Assembly: GCA_903924465.1 (NCBI GenBank)
Contig: CAIYBN010000099.1
Coordinates: forward strand, 79,009-143,008
DNA length: 64,000 nucleotides
DNA from: an uncultured Myxococcales bacterium
GTDB taxonomy: Bacteria > Myxococcota_A > UBA9042
Direction of reading: 5' to 3'
In this document: positions 49,313 through 57,842 of the stretch, in pieces
How positions within the stretch are numbered: the first letter of the stretch is position 1
Layout of the letters: every line of letters begins with the position of its first letter
Notes under the pieces: generated by a model
What the model was told of the DNA's origin: nothing
Databases searched by the model: none
The model's input: the letters and a program-made list of their open reading frames with translations, nothing else
Position numbers and translations under genes: made by a program

Positions 49313-50406
49313 ACGCGCAGCGCATGGACGCCGAAGGGCAGCGCTTGCTGGGGCGCCTGGCGGATTGGCTGCCGGACGGTGCGGCGCCGGCGGTTTTGGT
49401 GACGTTGTGGGCGGTGCAAGGCTCAACACCGCGGGCGCCGGGTGCGCGCATGCTCTGTCGCGGCGGCCGGCTGTTGGCGGGGACGATTGGCGGCGGCCAT
49501 CTGGAGGAGGAAGCGCTTCGGGAAGCGGCACAATGCGAGACGGCGGCGTCTGGAGGGAACGACGCCGAGTCGGCCACGCCTACCGCGACCGAAGTGCGCG
49601 AAGAGGCGGATGCGAACGGCTCGGTTGCCCGCCTCTGCCGGTACGCGCTCAGTGCCCAGCTGGGACAATGCTGTGGCGGCGTCGTGTGGCTGCATTTCCG
49701 CCCGGTCACGCCGAACGATGCCCGCACGCTGACGCATGCGCTGGCCCGCGCGTTGCAGCAGAGCCAGCCGCTGGAGACGCATTTCGCCGCGGAAACGCTG
49801 CGTGAACTGCCGCAACCGCTCCCGACGGTGCTGATTCTCGGCGCCGGTCATGTGGGTACGGCGCTCGCGCGGGTGTTACAGTCGCTGCCGTGGCGGGTGC
49901 TGGTTGTGGATCATCGGCCGGAGTGGGCCGATCGCGTGCGCTTTCCACCCGGTGTGGAAGTCGTCTGCACCGAGCCGCTGCGCTTGCTGGCGGCCTGGGG
50001 CTGGCTCGGCGTTCCAGCGCAGGGCAGTCAGGCGGCGCAACGGCTCACGGCGCAGGGGAAACCGCTGCCGTTGATGCCTCCTCCTGCGGCCACCCGCGCG
50101 CTGGTCATGACTCACGATCACGCGCTGGATCGCGATCTGACCGAGGCGCTGCTGCGGGTGCCGGAGTCGACGCAGGACGCGACGCAGCGACTGCATTTCG
50201 TCGGATTGATCGGCTCAGCGTCCAAGATCGCGGTGACCAAGCAGCGTCTGCGCCAGCGCGGCGTGACCGACTGCGTGATCGCCGAGTTGCGCGCGCCGAT
50301 CGGTCTGCGGCTGGCCAAGGGCGCGCTGCTCGGCAACAAGCTCCCCGGGCAAATTGCCATCAGCGTGGCGGCGCAGCTTTTGCACGATGACCAGGACGCG
50401 CCGTGA
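49309..50406 (+). CDS. XdhC family molybdenum cofactor insertion protein
   Basis: A 365-residue protein of the XdhC/CoxI family, which binds molybdenum cofactor, helps sulfurate it and hands it to xanthine dehydrogenase-type enzymes. The N-terminal part has VTLWAVQGSTPRAPGARMLC and LAGTIGGGHLEEEAL, then LGQCCGGVVWLHF. The C-terminal Rossmann part has VLILGAGHVGTALARVL, RALVMTHDHALDRDL, FVGLIGSASKIAVTKQRL and a RAPIGL turn. It overlaps both neighbours by 4 bases. No molybdenum hydroxylase genes lie in the window. Confidence 0.9.
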   Translation: MNAQRMDAEGQRLLGRLADWLPDGAAPAVLVTLWAVQGSTPRAPGARMLCRGGRLLAGTIGGGHLEEEALREAAQCETAASGGNDAESATPTATEVREEADANGSVARLCRYALSAQLGQCCGGVVWLHFRPVTPNDARTLTHALARALQQSQPLETHFAAETLRELPQPLPTVLILGAGHVGTALARVLQSLPWRVLVVDHRPEWADRVRFPPGVEVVCTEPLRLLAAWGWLGVPAQGSQAAQRLTAQGKPLPLMPPPAATRALVMTHDHALDRDLTEALLRVPESTQDATQRLHFVGLIGSASKIAVTKQRLRQRGVTDCVIAELRAPIGLRLAKGALLGNKLPGQIAISVAAQLLHDDQDAP

Positions 50407-51287
50407 CGGATCTGGACCTGCTGCTGGAAGCGGGCGGCGCCGCGTGGGCGGAGGAAGCGTTCTTTCAGGCGCATGAGTGGTGGGAAGCCGCGTGGCGGCG
50501 TCTGCCGGACGGACCCTTGCGGCAAGGGACCCAAGCGCTGACGCAATGGGCGGCCGCGGCGCACGTCACCACGCTCGGTCGCCATGCCGGCGCCGAGGCC
50601 ATTCGGAGTCGTGCGCGGCTGCGGTTCCTCCGAACCGTGAACCGCCTGGCGCTGGCGCCGTTTGTGCTCGACCTGCCGTCGGACGAACGCGACGAACTTC
50701 GGCTGCGCGACCAGAATGGCGTCCTTCCGGTCACCGGCGTGCTGCTGGCCGCGGGCCATGGTCGCCGCGCAGGTGGCCCCAAGGCGTTGATTTCCGTCGA
50801 TGGCCTGCCCCTGTGGCAAAGGCAGGTGCAGCGGCTGCAGGCCATCGGCGTGGCGCAGGTCGTCGTGGTCTTGCATCCACAGGCGCTGCTGCCTCCCTCG
50901 CCAACGTTCGTCCCGCAGTTCGGCGATCCGGACGCCACGCCGTTGCACAGCCTGCAACGCGCACTGACCGCGACGACTGGCCCTGTCGTCGTGCTGCCAG
51001 TCGACTGCCCAGCGCCATCGCGTGGCGTGGTCGTCCGGTTGCTGGCTGCCGCTGCGATCGATCCGCGCGCGCTCGCGGTTCGCCCGATCGTCCAAGGGCC
51101 GACGGGTCCGCGCGGTGGCCATCCGCTTTGGCTGGCCGCCGCGACCTGCCAAGCTTTGACCGCGGTGGACGCCCAACAGCATCGGTTGGATACCTTTCTG
51201 CACACGATGGGCGACCGCTATGTCGACGTGTGCGTCGCGGACCCAGCGGTTCTCGGCAACTTCAATCTGGATGGCGTGTCGCGCTGA
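50403..51287 (+). CDS. DUF309-like domain fused to MobA/MocA-like nucleotidyltransferase
   Basis: A 294-residue two-domain protein. The first 80 residues carry AEEAFFQAHEWWEAAWRRLP, the F-x-A-H-E-x-W-E-x-x-W pattern of DUF309 helical proteins. From about residue 108 a nucleotidyltransferase domain begins with TGVLLAAGHGRRAGGPKALI, then VVVLPVDCPAP with the metal-binding Asp, and GPRGGHPLW. This resembles MobA/MocA enzymes, which attach CMP or GMP to molybdopterin. The start is GTG, overlapping the XdhC stop. I do not know this fusion as a standard architecture. Likely role: finishing the cofactor that the XdhC protein delivers. Confidence 0.82.
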   Translation: MTDLDLLLEAGGAAWAEEAFFQAHEWWEAAWRRLPDGPLRQGTQALTQWAAAAHVTTLGRHAGAEAIRSRARLRFLRTVNRLALAPFVLDLPSDERDELRLRDQNGVLPVTGVLLAAGHGRRAGGPKALISVDGLPLWQRQVQRLQAIGVAQVVVVLHPQALLPPSPTFVPQFGDPDATPLHSLQRALTATTGPVVVLPVDCPAPSRGVVVRLLAAAAIDPRALAVRPIVQGPTGPRGGHPLWLAAATCQALTAVDAQQHRLDTFLHTMGDRYVDVCVADPAVLGNFNLDGVSR

Positions 51288-51398
51288 GCCCTACAGGAAC
51301 GCCTTTCTGCGAGACCAAACGCCTCAAGGTTCGACCTGTCGCATTTCAGACTGGACCGCGCGCGTGATCCTCCGGAGGCACGCTGCGGCAGACGGACG

Positions 51399-51427
51399 CT
51401 TGATCTCGAACTTCGGCGAGTGTGTAT
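51399..51427 (+). promoter_or_regulatory. Putative promoter of the GNAT gene with shared 16-base element
   Basis: CTTGATCTCGAACTTC (51399-51414), 7 bases, GTGTAT (51422-51427). Read as TTGATC, 17 bases, TGTATT. It lies 60 bases before the ATG at 51487. Confidence 0.42.
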
Positions 51428-51486
51428 TCCAGACGCCGTCGACGTCGGACTTTTGTCCTGCGGGCATTTCGTGCGACAGTCACGCC

Positions 51487-52062
51487 ATGCATGGATCCGC
51501 GAACGACGTGTACACCATTCGCCCGGCAGGTTTGGCCGACGCCGAGGCGCTTTGCGCTTTCAAACGAAAAGTCTTTGGCGAGACCGAGTTTCTGCTGCAA
51601 GGCTTGGAGGATTTTGACGATCAGATCGAGATCGAGCGCGACTTGATCGGCCGTTTTCACCACCAGTCCAACAGCGTGCTCGTGCTGGCAGTGATCGGCG
51701 ACGGCCAAGTGGTCGGCCTGTGCAGCATCGTCGGCGGCCATCTGTGGCGCACGCGTCACGTCGGGACGATGAGTATCGGCGTGCTGGAGGCGTGGTGGCG
51801 CCGTGGCATTGGCCGACGCCTGATGGTCCAGACGATTCGCTGGGCCGACGAGAATCCGCTGCTGGAGAAATTGGCGCTCCAGGTCCATGCGACCAACACC
51901 GCGGCGCGCGCGATGTACCATGGGCTGGGCTTTGTCGAAGAAGGCTTGCTGCGCGGTGAGGCGAAACTGGGCGCCGGCGAAGACGATTTGGTGCCGATGG
52001 GCCTCCGCTTGCCCAAGCGGCCAGGCACCATGACCCACGGGTTGGTGAGGACTTGGGATTGA
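51487..52062 (+). CDS. GNAT family N-acetyltransferase
   Basis: A 191-residue acetyl-CoA-dependent transferase. YTIRPAGLADAEAL is the usual opening strand and helix. The acetyl-CoA loop is VLEAWWRRGIGRRLMVQTIR, and the closing motif VHATNTAARAMYHGLGFVEEG is typical of RimI/PaiA-like members. The start ATG 51487 fits where similarity begins, but no clear ribosome site is visible. It may acetylate a protein N-terminus, a polyamine or a small toxic amine; the substrate cannot be told. The next gene follows by 14 bases. Confidence 0.88.
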   Translation: MHGSANDVYTIRPAGLADAEALCAFKRKVFGETEFLLQGLEDFDDQIEIERDLIGRFHHQSNSVLVLAVIGDGQVVGLCSIVGGHLWRTRHVGTMSIGVLEAWWRRGIGRRLMVQTIRWADENPLLEKLALQVHATNTAARAMYHGLGFVEEGLLRGEAKLGAGEDDLVPMGLRLPKRPGTMTHGLVRTWD

Positions 52063-52076
52063 ATGCGCGGAGCAAC

Positions 52077-53333
52077 ATGAGACGTTCGCACACGCCTTGG
52101 GTGGCCCTTTTTGCGACGGCGACGCTTGGCGCGTGCCACGGTGAGCCGTCGCCGCAGCCGCAGCCCGATCACGCGACGGACGGTGCGGTGCCCGTGGCCG
52201 CCCCGGCCAAGGCATTGCCGGTGGCACAGCAGGAGCCGCCGTTGAACCTGCCGGCGGGCCAAACGCTCGGGGATGCGCTGCCGCAGGTGCCGGCGCTGCC
52301 GCGTCGCCTGGCGTCCGGCGCACAAGCAGGTGCTCTCGTGCCGCAAACGAGCTGTGCAGACCAATTGCCCGCGGATTGCGCGTTGGCGAAGCGTCTGGAA
52401 ATCACGGTGCCTGCGGACAAACCGGGCGAGCCGCCCACCATCGGCGAAGTCTGTTTGTGCACGAACGCGGTCGAGCGATCGGAGGCAGACGGCGCGCGGG
52501 CGACGGGCAAACAGTGGGTCGTCGTCGCGGCGTGGCCCGGGGAGCGCAAGGCGGCGGCGACGTTTGCAGAAGCGCGGCACGAGCCGACGGACCTGCCGCC
52601 CGAGCGGCAAAAGGCCGGTCACGATGGTGCGGCTTGGGGTTCGCTGATCGCCACCGGCTGGCCACAAATGCCGGTGATTGCCGTGGCCAGCGCGCGATTC
52701 GCTGACGGGCCGTTCGGCGAAGTCGTTCATTGGCAGCGCACCGCACAAGCGCTGCACCTGGACGCCGGCAAGCTGACATGGCAGCCGTTTGCGGAGCGCG
52801 CGTTCACGTCGCTGGACATCAACCACTTGCAGGCGCTGTGTGAAGGCAAAGCCGATGCGTCTCCGGCGGATCGGAGTGGCGCCGATCCAGCCGCGTGCGA
52901 ACCGGCTGAACGCGCGGCGCAGGGGCAAGCGCAAGCCGCGGCGGATCGACAAGCCTTGCGGCAGAAACGCCTGAAAGGCCAAGGGACCGAGCGTGCCGAC
53001 GCGGACGCGGACCCGCAGTCGATTTGGCTGCGCGAAGCCAGGAAGCAACTCAAAGCCGGGCAATGGCAGGCGGCGATCGAGACGGCGCTGCACGTGGATA
53101 TGGTGTGCGGTGAGGCCACACGGGATGCGCACGCGATCGTGGCGGACGCGCTGGTGGAGGGGCACGTGACGCCGGCCAGGGTTTCGCCCAATCAGCCGCT
53201 GGGGGACCTCTGCGAGCCGTTGCCGGACAAACCGGCGCCGAAACGACAGCGCGCAGAAGCCGAAAAACCTGTGAAGGCGGAGAAGCCCGCCAAGGGCGCC
53301 AAAGCTCCGCGCGCCGGCGACAACCAGCCGTGA
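52077..53333 (+). CDS. Lipoprotein of unknown function with Lys/Ala/Pro tail
   Basis: A 418-residue exported protein. MRRSHTPWVALFATATLGAC is a lipoprotein signal. Two Cys pairs lie in TSCADQLPADCALAK and GEVCLCTNAVE. Next come a mixed alpha/beta middle (KQWVVVAAWPGERKAAATF and VIAVASARFADGPF) and a helical part with QSIWLREARKQLKAGQWQAA, TPR-like. The tail is PKRQRAEAEKPVKAEKPAKG onward. GGAG precedes the ATG by 5 bases. The stop overlaps the next gene start (GTGA). The tail could bind an anionic polymer. I do not recognise the family. Confidence 0.75.
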   Translation: MRRSHTPWVALFATATLGACHGEPSPQPQPDHATDGAVPVAAPAKALPVAQQEPPLNLPAGQTLGDALPQVPALPRRLASGAQAGALVPQTSCADQLPADCALAKRLEITVPADKPGEPPTIGEVCLCTNAVERSEADGARATGKQWVVVAAWPGERKAAATFAEARHEPTDLPPERQKAGHDGAAWGSLIATGWPQMPVIAVASARFADGPFGEVVHWQRTAQALHLDAGKLTWQPFAERAFTSLDINHLQALCEGKADASPADRSGADPAACEPAERAAQGQAQAAADRQALRQKRLKGQGTERADADADPQSIWLREARKQLKAGQWQAAIETALHVDMVCGEATRDAHAIVADALVEGHVTPARVSPNQPLGDLCEPLPDKPAPKRQRAEAEKPVKAEKPAKGAKAPRAGDNQP

Positions 53334-55066
53334 CGCTGTCGCGCACGCACACGTGGCAAGCGTTTGCCGTCTTCGCCGTGGTGTGCGCTGTTTTTGGCCG
53401 CGCGCTGGGCTTCGGCTTCGTGCTGTGGGACGACCCGCAGTACATCCGCGACAATCCCCTGGTCAATCCGCTCATTGCGTGGCCGCCCGATGGCCTGCTG
53501 ACCCCGGAGCTGGGCTATCCGATTCCAGTGACGATGGCGCTGTACCGCCTGAACGCGCTGCTGTTTGGTCTGACCCCGGTGGCCTTCCACGGCCTGAACG
53601 TCCTGCTGCACGGCGTCAATGCGACGTTGCTGTTTCTCCTGCTCCAACGCACGGCTTCGGCGTCGGTGGCGTGGCTCGGCACAGCGTTGTGGGCGCTACA
53701 TCCGCTGGTGGTCGAGCCGGTGACGTGGTGTACCGGGACCAAGGATCTGCTGTACGCCGCAGGCTTCCTGCTGACCCTCCATGGCGCCGTGGGGCGCGAC
53801 CGCGTGCCGCCGTGGCTGCTGCTTGTGGGGCTGGCGGCCATGCTCGCCAAGCCGACCGCGATCGTGCTGCCAGCGTGTCTGCTGTGGACCGTGTTGGCTC
53901 TGGACGGCAAAGCAGGCTTGCGGCGGCCAGGTTTGGGGCTCGCGGCGCTTCTCCTCAGCGGTTTGGCCGTGTGCGTATTTGGTGCCGGCCTGTTCCTCGC
54001 CGGTCACACGTCACCGGATGGGTACACGACGGTTGACGCGACACCGGCCGGTGTTCAAGAACGACTGGCCGCCGTCCTTCAGGCCCTGGACCTGCAAGTT
54101 CGCCATGTCGTGTGGCCGCGCCATCTCCTGCCGCAGTACTTTCGTTTGACGGATTTGCGCCCAAGCGATCCGCCTTTTTGGCGCGGTCTGCTGGCGCTCG
54201 CGGGAGTCGCAATGCTGGCGGCGTGGGTCATGCGTTCGACGGATCGCCGGCTGCGGTGGTGGCTGGGTCTGGCCGCTATCACCTACGCGCCGGTGTCCAT
54301 GCTGCTTCCGATCAACCGATTTACCTGCGACAGCTACCTCTACGTGCCGCTCGCGTGCCTCGCTGGTCTGATGGCGACCGCGCTGGAGCCCCACCTGGCC
54401 AAACGGCCAGTCCGAGAGCTGGCTATTGCGCTGTCCGGCGGCTTGCTGGCGTTGACGCTGGTCCAACAGCCGCTCTGGCGGGACTCGCTGACGCTCTGGG
54501 GCACGAATCTGGCGGCGGATCCGCACCGATCGTTGCTCATCAAACGCTATGCGGAGACGCTGAATGATCTGCAGCGGCGCGAGGAGGGCTACCTGTTCTT
54601 GCGCGCGCATCTGGTCGACCTGCAACGCGACCGCGCGGTCGACAGCATGGTGCTGGCGGTGTTTGGCGATCGCGCACCGGTGGACGAAGCGCGCGCGCTG
54701 TACCTGTGGGCGTACGCACAGGAGCCGAACCTGCGACCCGCCGCGCACCGGAACTTCTGCACGTTCGTGGTCAAACAGAACCTCCAGTTGCTTCCCGCCG
54801 AGCGGCAAAACCTGGCCCGCGCGCTCGATGCCCTGCGCCGTGACCATGGCCGCCGTGGCGAGGTCCCGGCCCTGCTGGCGCTGGGCTCGCTGGCGGTACA
54901 GCAGCGCTTGTGGCCAGAAGCGGGCGGGCTTTTCGAACACGCCTTCTTGTTGGACCACAACCGTCAGCACGCGGAAGCCGCACTGTTGGCCTATCAAAAT
55001 GCTCAATTGCCCGACGCCGTGACGCGAATGCAAGCGACACTGGCCAGCATGCCGGCTGTGCGCTAA
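53330..55066 (+). CDS. TPR/GT-C membrane protein (O-mannosyltransferase-like)
   Basis: A 578-residue protein. About ten membrane helices span residues 10-375. The first periplasmic loop has FVLWDDPQYIRDNPLVNPL, the D-D-x-x-Y-I-x-x-N-P motif of TMTC/PMT-like glycosyltransferases with tetratricopeptide tails. Residues about 400-575 are helical TPR-like units. It should move a sugar from a lipid carrier to a periplasmic protein. It starts with GTG inside the stop of the upstream lipoprotein gene, so that lipoprotein is a candidate target or partner. alaS begins 49 bases downstream. Confidence 0.82.
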   Translation: MTLSRTHTWQAFAVFAVVCAVFGRALGFGFVLWDDPQYIRDNPLVNPLIAWPPDGLLTPELGYPIPVTMALYRLNALLFGLTPVAFHGLNVLLHGVNATLLFLLLQRTASASVAWLGTALWALHPLVVEPVTWCTGTKDLLYAAGFLLTLHGAVGRDRVPPWLLLVGLAAMLAKPTAIVLPACLLWTVLALDGKAGLRRPGLGLAALLLSGLAVCVFGAGLFLAGHTSPDGYTTVDATPAGVQERLAAVLQALDLQVRHVVWPRHLLPQYFRLTDLRPSDPPFWRGLLALAGVAMLAAWVMRSTDRRLRWWLGLAAITYAPVSMLLPINRFTCDSYLYVPLACLAGLMATALEPHLAKRPVRELAIALSGGLLALTLVQQPLWRDSLTLWGTNLAADPHRSLLIKRYAETLNDLQRREEGYLFLRAHLVDLQRDRAVDSMVLAVFGDRAPVDEARALYLWAYAQEPNLRPAAHRNFCTFVVKQNLQLLPAERQNLARALDALRRDHGRRGEVPALLALGSLAVQQRLWPEAGGLFEHAFLLDHNRQHAEAALLAYQNAQLPDAVTRMQATLASMPAVR

Positions 55067-55114
55067 CCTTTCGCGCCCCGCGGTGCCCGTTCGGCCCGCA
55101 TCACGAGTGAGACC

Positions 55115-57817
55115 ATGGACAAGACACCGCATTCAGTCGCCGAAATTCGCAAAGCTTTTCTGGACTTCTTTGGCCAGAACGGCCACGCCGTGGTCGCGTC
55201 GCACTCGCTGCTGCCGCCCGCCGACCCGACGCTCCTGTTCATCAACGCCGGCATGGTCCAGTTCAAGGACTACTTTACCGGTGCGCGCACGCCGCCGTAC
55301 AAGACCGCGACGTCCACGCAGAAATGCCTGCGCGTGAGCGGCAAGCACAACGATTTGGAGAACGTCGGCCGCACGCGACGGCACCACACGCTGTTTGAGA
55401 TGCTGGGCAATTTCTCGTTTGGCGACTACTTCAAGCAGGGCGCGATCCAGTATGCGTGGACCTTTCTGACCGACGTCCTGAAACTGGACCAGAGCCGCTT
55501 GGTGACCACGTATTTTGCCGGCAACGCGCAAGTGCCCGCGGACCTGGAAGCGCGCGATTTATGGCTGAAGATCGCAGGATTGCCGGCCGATCGCATCGTG
55601 CCGCTGGGCGAAAAGGACAACTTCTGGGCGATGGGCGATACCGGACCGTGCGGGCCGTGTACGGAAATCTACTGGGACCTGGACCCGAGCCAGGGCCCGG
55701 AGTGCACGCTGGCCAAGGACGACGGGCGCTACATCGAGATCTGGAACTGCGTATTCATGCAATACGACCGCCAGGACGGCAAGCTGACGCCACTGCCGGC
55801 GCCGAGCGTCGATACCGGCATGGGCCTGGAACGCGTGGCATCGGTCACGCAAGGGGCGCAAAGCAACTACGACACGGATCTGTTTTTGGGCCTCATCGCC
55901 ACGACCGAGCGGCTCGCGGGCATCCGCTACGGCGGACTTTTCGACCCCGAAAATGTCGTCAGCCACACGCCGGAAATCGAACGCGACGTCGCGTTTCGTG
56001 TCATTGCCGACCACGCGCGCGCGACGGCCTTTCTCATCGCCGAAGGCATCTATCCCGACAGCGAAGGGCGCGGCTACGTGCTGCGCCGCATCATGCGTCG
56101 GGCCATCCGTTTTGGTCGTAACCTCGGCATGACGCAACTGTTTTTTCACGAAATCGCGTCGCAAGTTGCGGACATGCTGGGCGACGTGTTCCCGGAATTG
56201 ACCGCGGCGCGGCCAATCATCGAGCGCGTGACGCGGACCGAGGAGGAGCGGTTTGGCCAAACGCTGGAGTCCGGGCTGCGGCTGATCGAAGCGGAAATGG
56301 CGCGGATTGACGCGACCGGCGGTGAGAAAGTGCTGCCCGGCGCGGTGGTGTTTCTGCTGCACGACACGCACGGCTTTCCGACGGATTTGACCGCGCTCAT
56401 CGCAGCCGAACGCGGATATGCCGTGGACCTGGCTGGGTTTGAGGCAGCGATGCTGGCGCAAAAGGCCCGCGGCAAGGCGTCGTGGAAAAAAGGTGCCGCG
56501 GATTGGCAAGCGGCGGCCAAGCTGGTCGCCGATGCAGGCTATGTGACGCGCTTCCTCGGCTATGACGGCGACCGGGCGAGCGGCAAGGTGCTGGCGATCC
56601 TCGCCGATCAGGCGCGCCTCGAGGATGCGCCGACTGGCACGGAAGCTTGGCTGATTCTGGACGAAACGCCGTTCTATGGCGAAGGCGGCGGGCAGGTCGG
56701 CGACCACGGCACGCTGTACTGGACCGAAGGTGGACGCGCCGCGGTGCTCGACACGCAGAAGACGCCGACCGGATTGTACCTGCACAAGATTCTGGTGGAA
56801 GTCGGCACGCTGTGGCCGGGCGAAACCGTGATTGCGGAGGTCGAGGGCGAAAGACGGGCCAGCATCCGCGCGCATCACTCGGCGACGCACCTGCTGCACA
56901 AGGCGTTGCGCGACATCCTCGGCAACCACGTCAAACAGCGCGGTTCGCTGGTTCAGCCCGGGCGGCTGCGGTTTGACTTCAGCCACTACGCCGCGCTGAC
57001 GGATGACGAGATCCGCGCGGTGGAAGCGCACGCGAATGCCCGTGTGTACCGCAACGAAGGCGCGAACACGGCCCAGACCAGTATGGACGACGCGGTGGCA
57101 CGCGGCGCGCTGGCGTTTTTTGGCGACAAATACGGCGAGGTCGTGCGCGTCATCCAACTCGGCGATTCCGTGGAACTCTGCGGCGGCACGCACGTGATGC
57201 GTACCGGCGATATCGGCTTGGTCAAGATCGTCAGCGAAGCGGCTGTGTCCGCAGGCGTCCGTCGCGTGGAAGCCGTCTGTCGCGAAGCCGCCTTGCGGTA
57301 CGTGCAAGACGGTTTGGGTGCGCTGGAACAAGTGGCGCGACGTCTGAATACGACGGCGGAGCAATTGCCGGAACGCGTCGAGAAATTGAGCGAGCAGGTC
57401 AAGATGGCGCGCGACGACGCCGAGAAATGGAAGCACAAGGCGCTGTCTGGCCAGACCAGCGGCGGGCAGAACCAGGAGCGGAAGTTTGGCAGCCATACCG
57501 CGGTGTTTCGCGTCGTGGACGGCGCGGAAGGCGCGGGGCTGCGTGTGTTGGCGGATCAGGCCCGCGACCAGTTGGGATCCGGTGTCGTCTGCCTGCTGTC
57601 GACGCTGGCCGAGGGCAAGGCGTTGTTGTTGGTCGCGGTCACTGCGGATCTGACCGCGAAGCTGCAAGCCGGCCAAACCGTCGCAGCGTTGGCGCCATTG
57701 TTGGGCGGTCGCGGCGGTGGCCGACCAGACTTCGCGCAAGCGGGCGGCAAAGCGCCTGAAGATGTGGCGGCGGTTGCGGCAGCGTTTTTCGAGCGAGTCG
57801 CGGCAGCGCTCGGATAG
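55115..57817 (+). CDS. alaS: Alanine--tRNA ligase
   Basis: Class II synthetase that charges tRNA-Ala. At 900 residues it is full length. The catalytic domain has HSLLPPADPTLLFINAGMVQ, KCLRVSGKHNDLENVGR and HTLFEMLGNFSFGDYF, then DTGPCGPCTEIYWD and the tRNA-recognition domain. The editing domain has HHSATHLLHKALR and CGGTHVMRTGDIG. The C-terminal domain ends with GGRGGGRPDFAQAGGK. GAGTGAG precedes the ATG. Expected to be essential and constitutive. Confidence 0.97.
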   Translation: MDKTPHSVAEIRKAFLDFFGQNGHAVVASHSLLPPADPTLLFINAGMVQFKDYFTGARTPPYKTATSTQKCLRVSGKHNDLENVGRTRRHHTLFEMLGNFSFGDYFKQGAIQYAWTFLTDVLKLDQSRLVTTYFAGNAQVPADLEARDLWLKIAGLPADRIVPLGEKDNFWAMGDTGPCGPCTEIYWDLDPSQGPECTLAKDDGRYIEIWNCVFMQYDRQDGKLTPLPAPSVDTGMGLERVASVTQGAQSNYDTDLFLGLIATTERLAGIRYGGLFDPENVVSHTPEIERDVAFRVIADHARATAFLIAEGIYPDSEGRGYVLRRIMRRAIRFGRNLGMTQLFFHEIASQVADMLGDVFPELTAARPIIERVTRTEEERFGQTLESGLRLIEAEMARIDATGGEKVLPGAVVFLLHDTHGFPTDLTALIAAERGYAVDLAGFEAAMLAQKARGKASWKKGAADWQAAAKLVADAGYVTRFLGYDGDRASGKVLAILADQARLEDAPTGTEAWLILDETPFYGEGGGQVGDHGTLYWTEGGRAAVLDTQKTPTGLYLHKILVEVGTLWPGETVIAEVEGERRASIRAHHSATHLLHKALRDILGNHVKQRGSLVQPGRLRFDFSHYAALTDDEIRAVEAHANARVYRNEGANTAQTSMDDAVARGALAFFGDKYGEVVRVIQLGDSVELCGGTHVMRTGDIGLVKIVSEAAVSAGVRRVEAVCREAALRYVQDGLGALEQVARRLNTTAEQLPERVEKLSEQVKMARDDAEKWKHKALSGQTSGGQNQERKFGSHTAVFRVVDGAEGAGLRVLADQARDQLGSGVVCLLSTLAEGKALLLVAVTADLTAKLQAGQTVAALAPLLGGRGGGRPDFAQAGGKAPEDVAAVAAAFFERVAAALG

Positions 57818-57842
57818 GTCGATCGTCAGGACGCGGCTCAGG

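Noticed and set aside
47600..49531. A 643-codon frame ending in the TerC sequence
   Set aside because: The TerC family begins at 48349 with a strong ribosome site; the upstream part is antisense to other genes.
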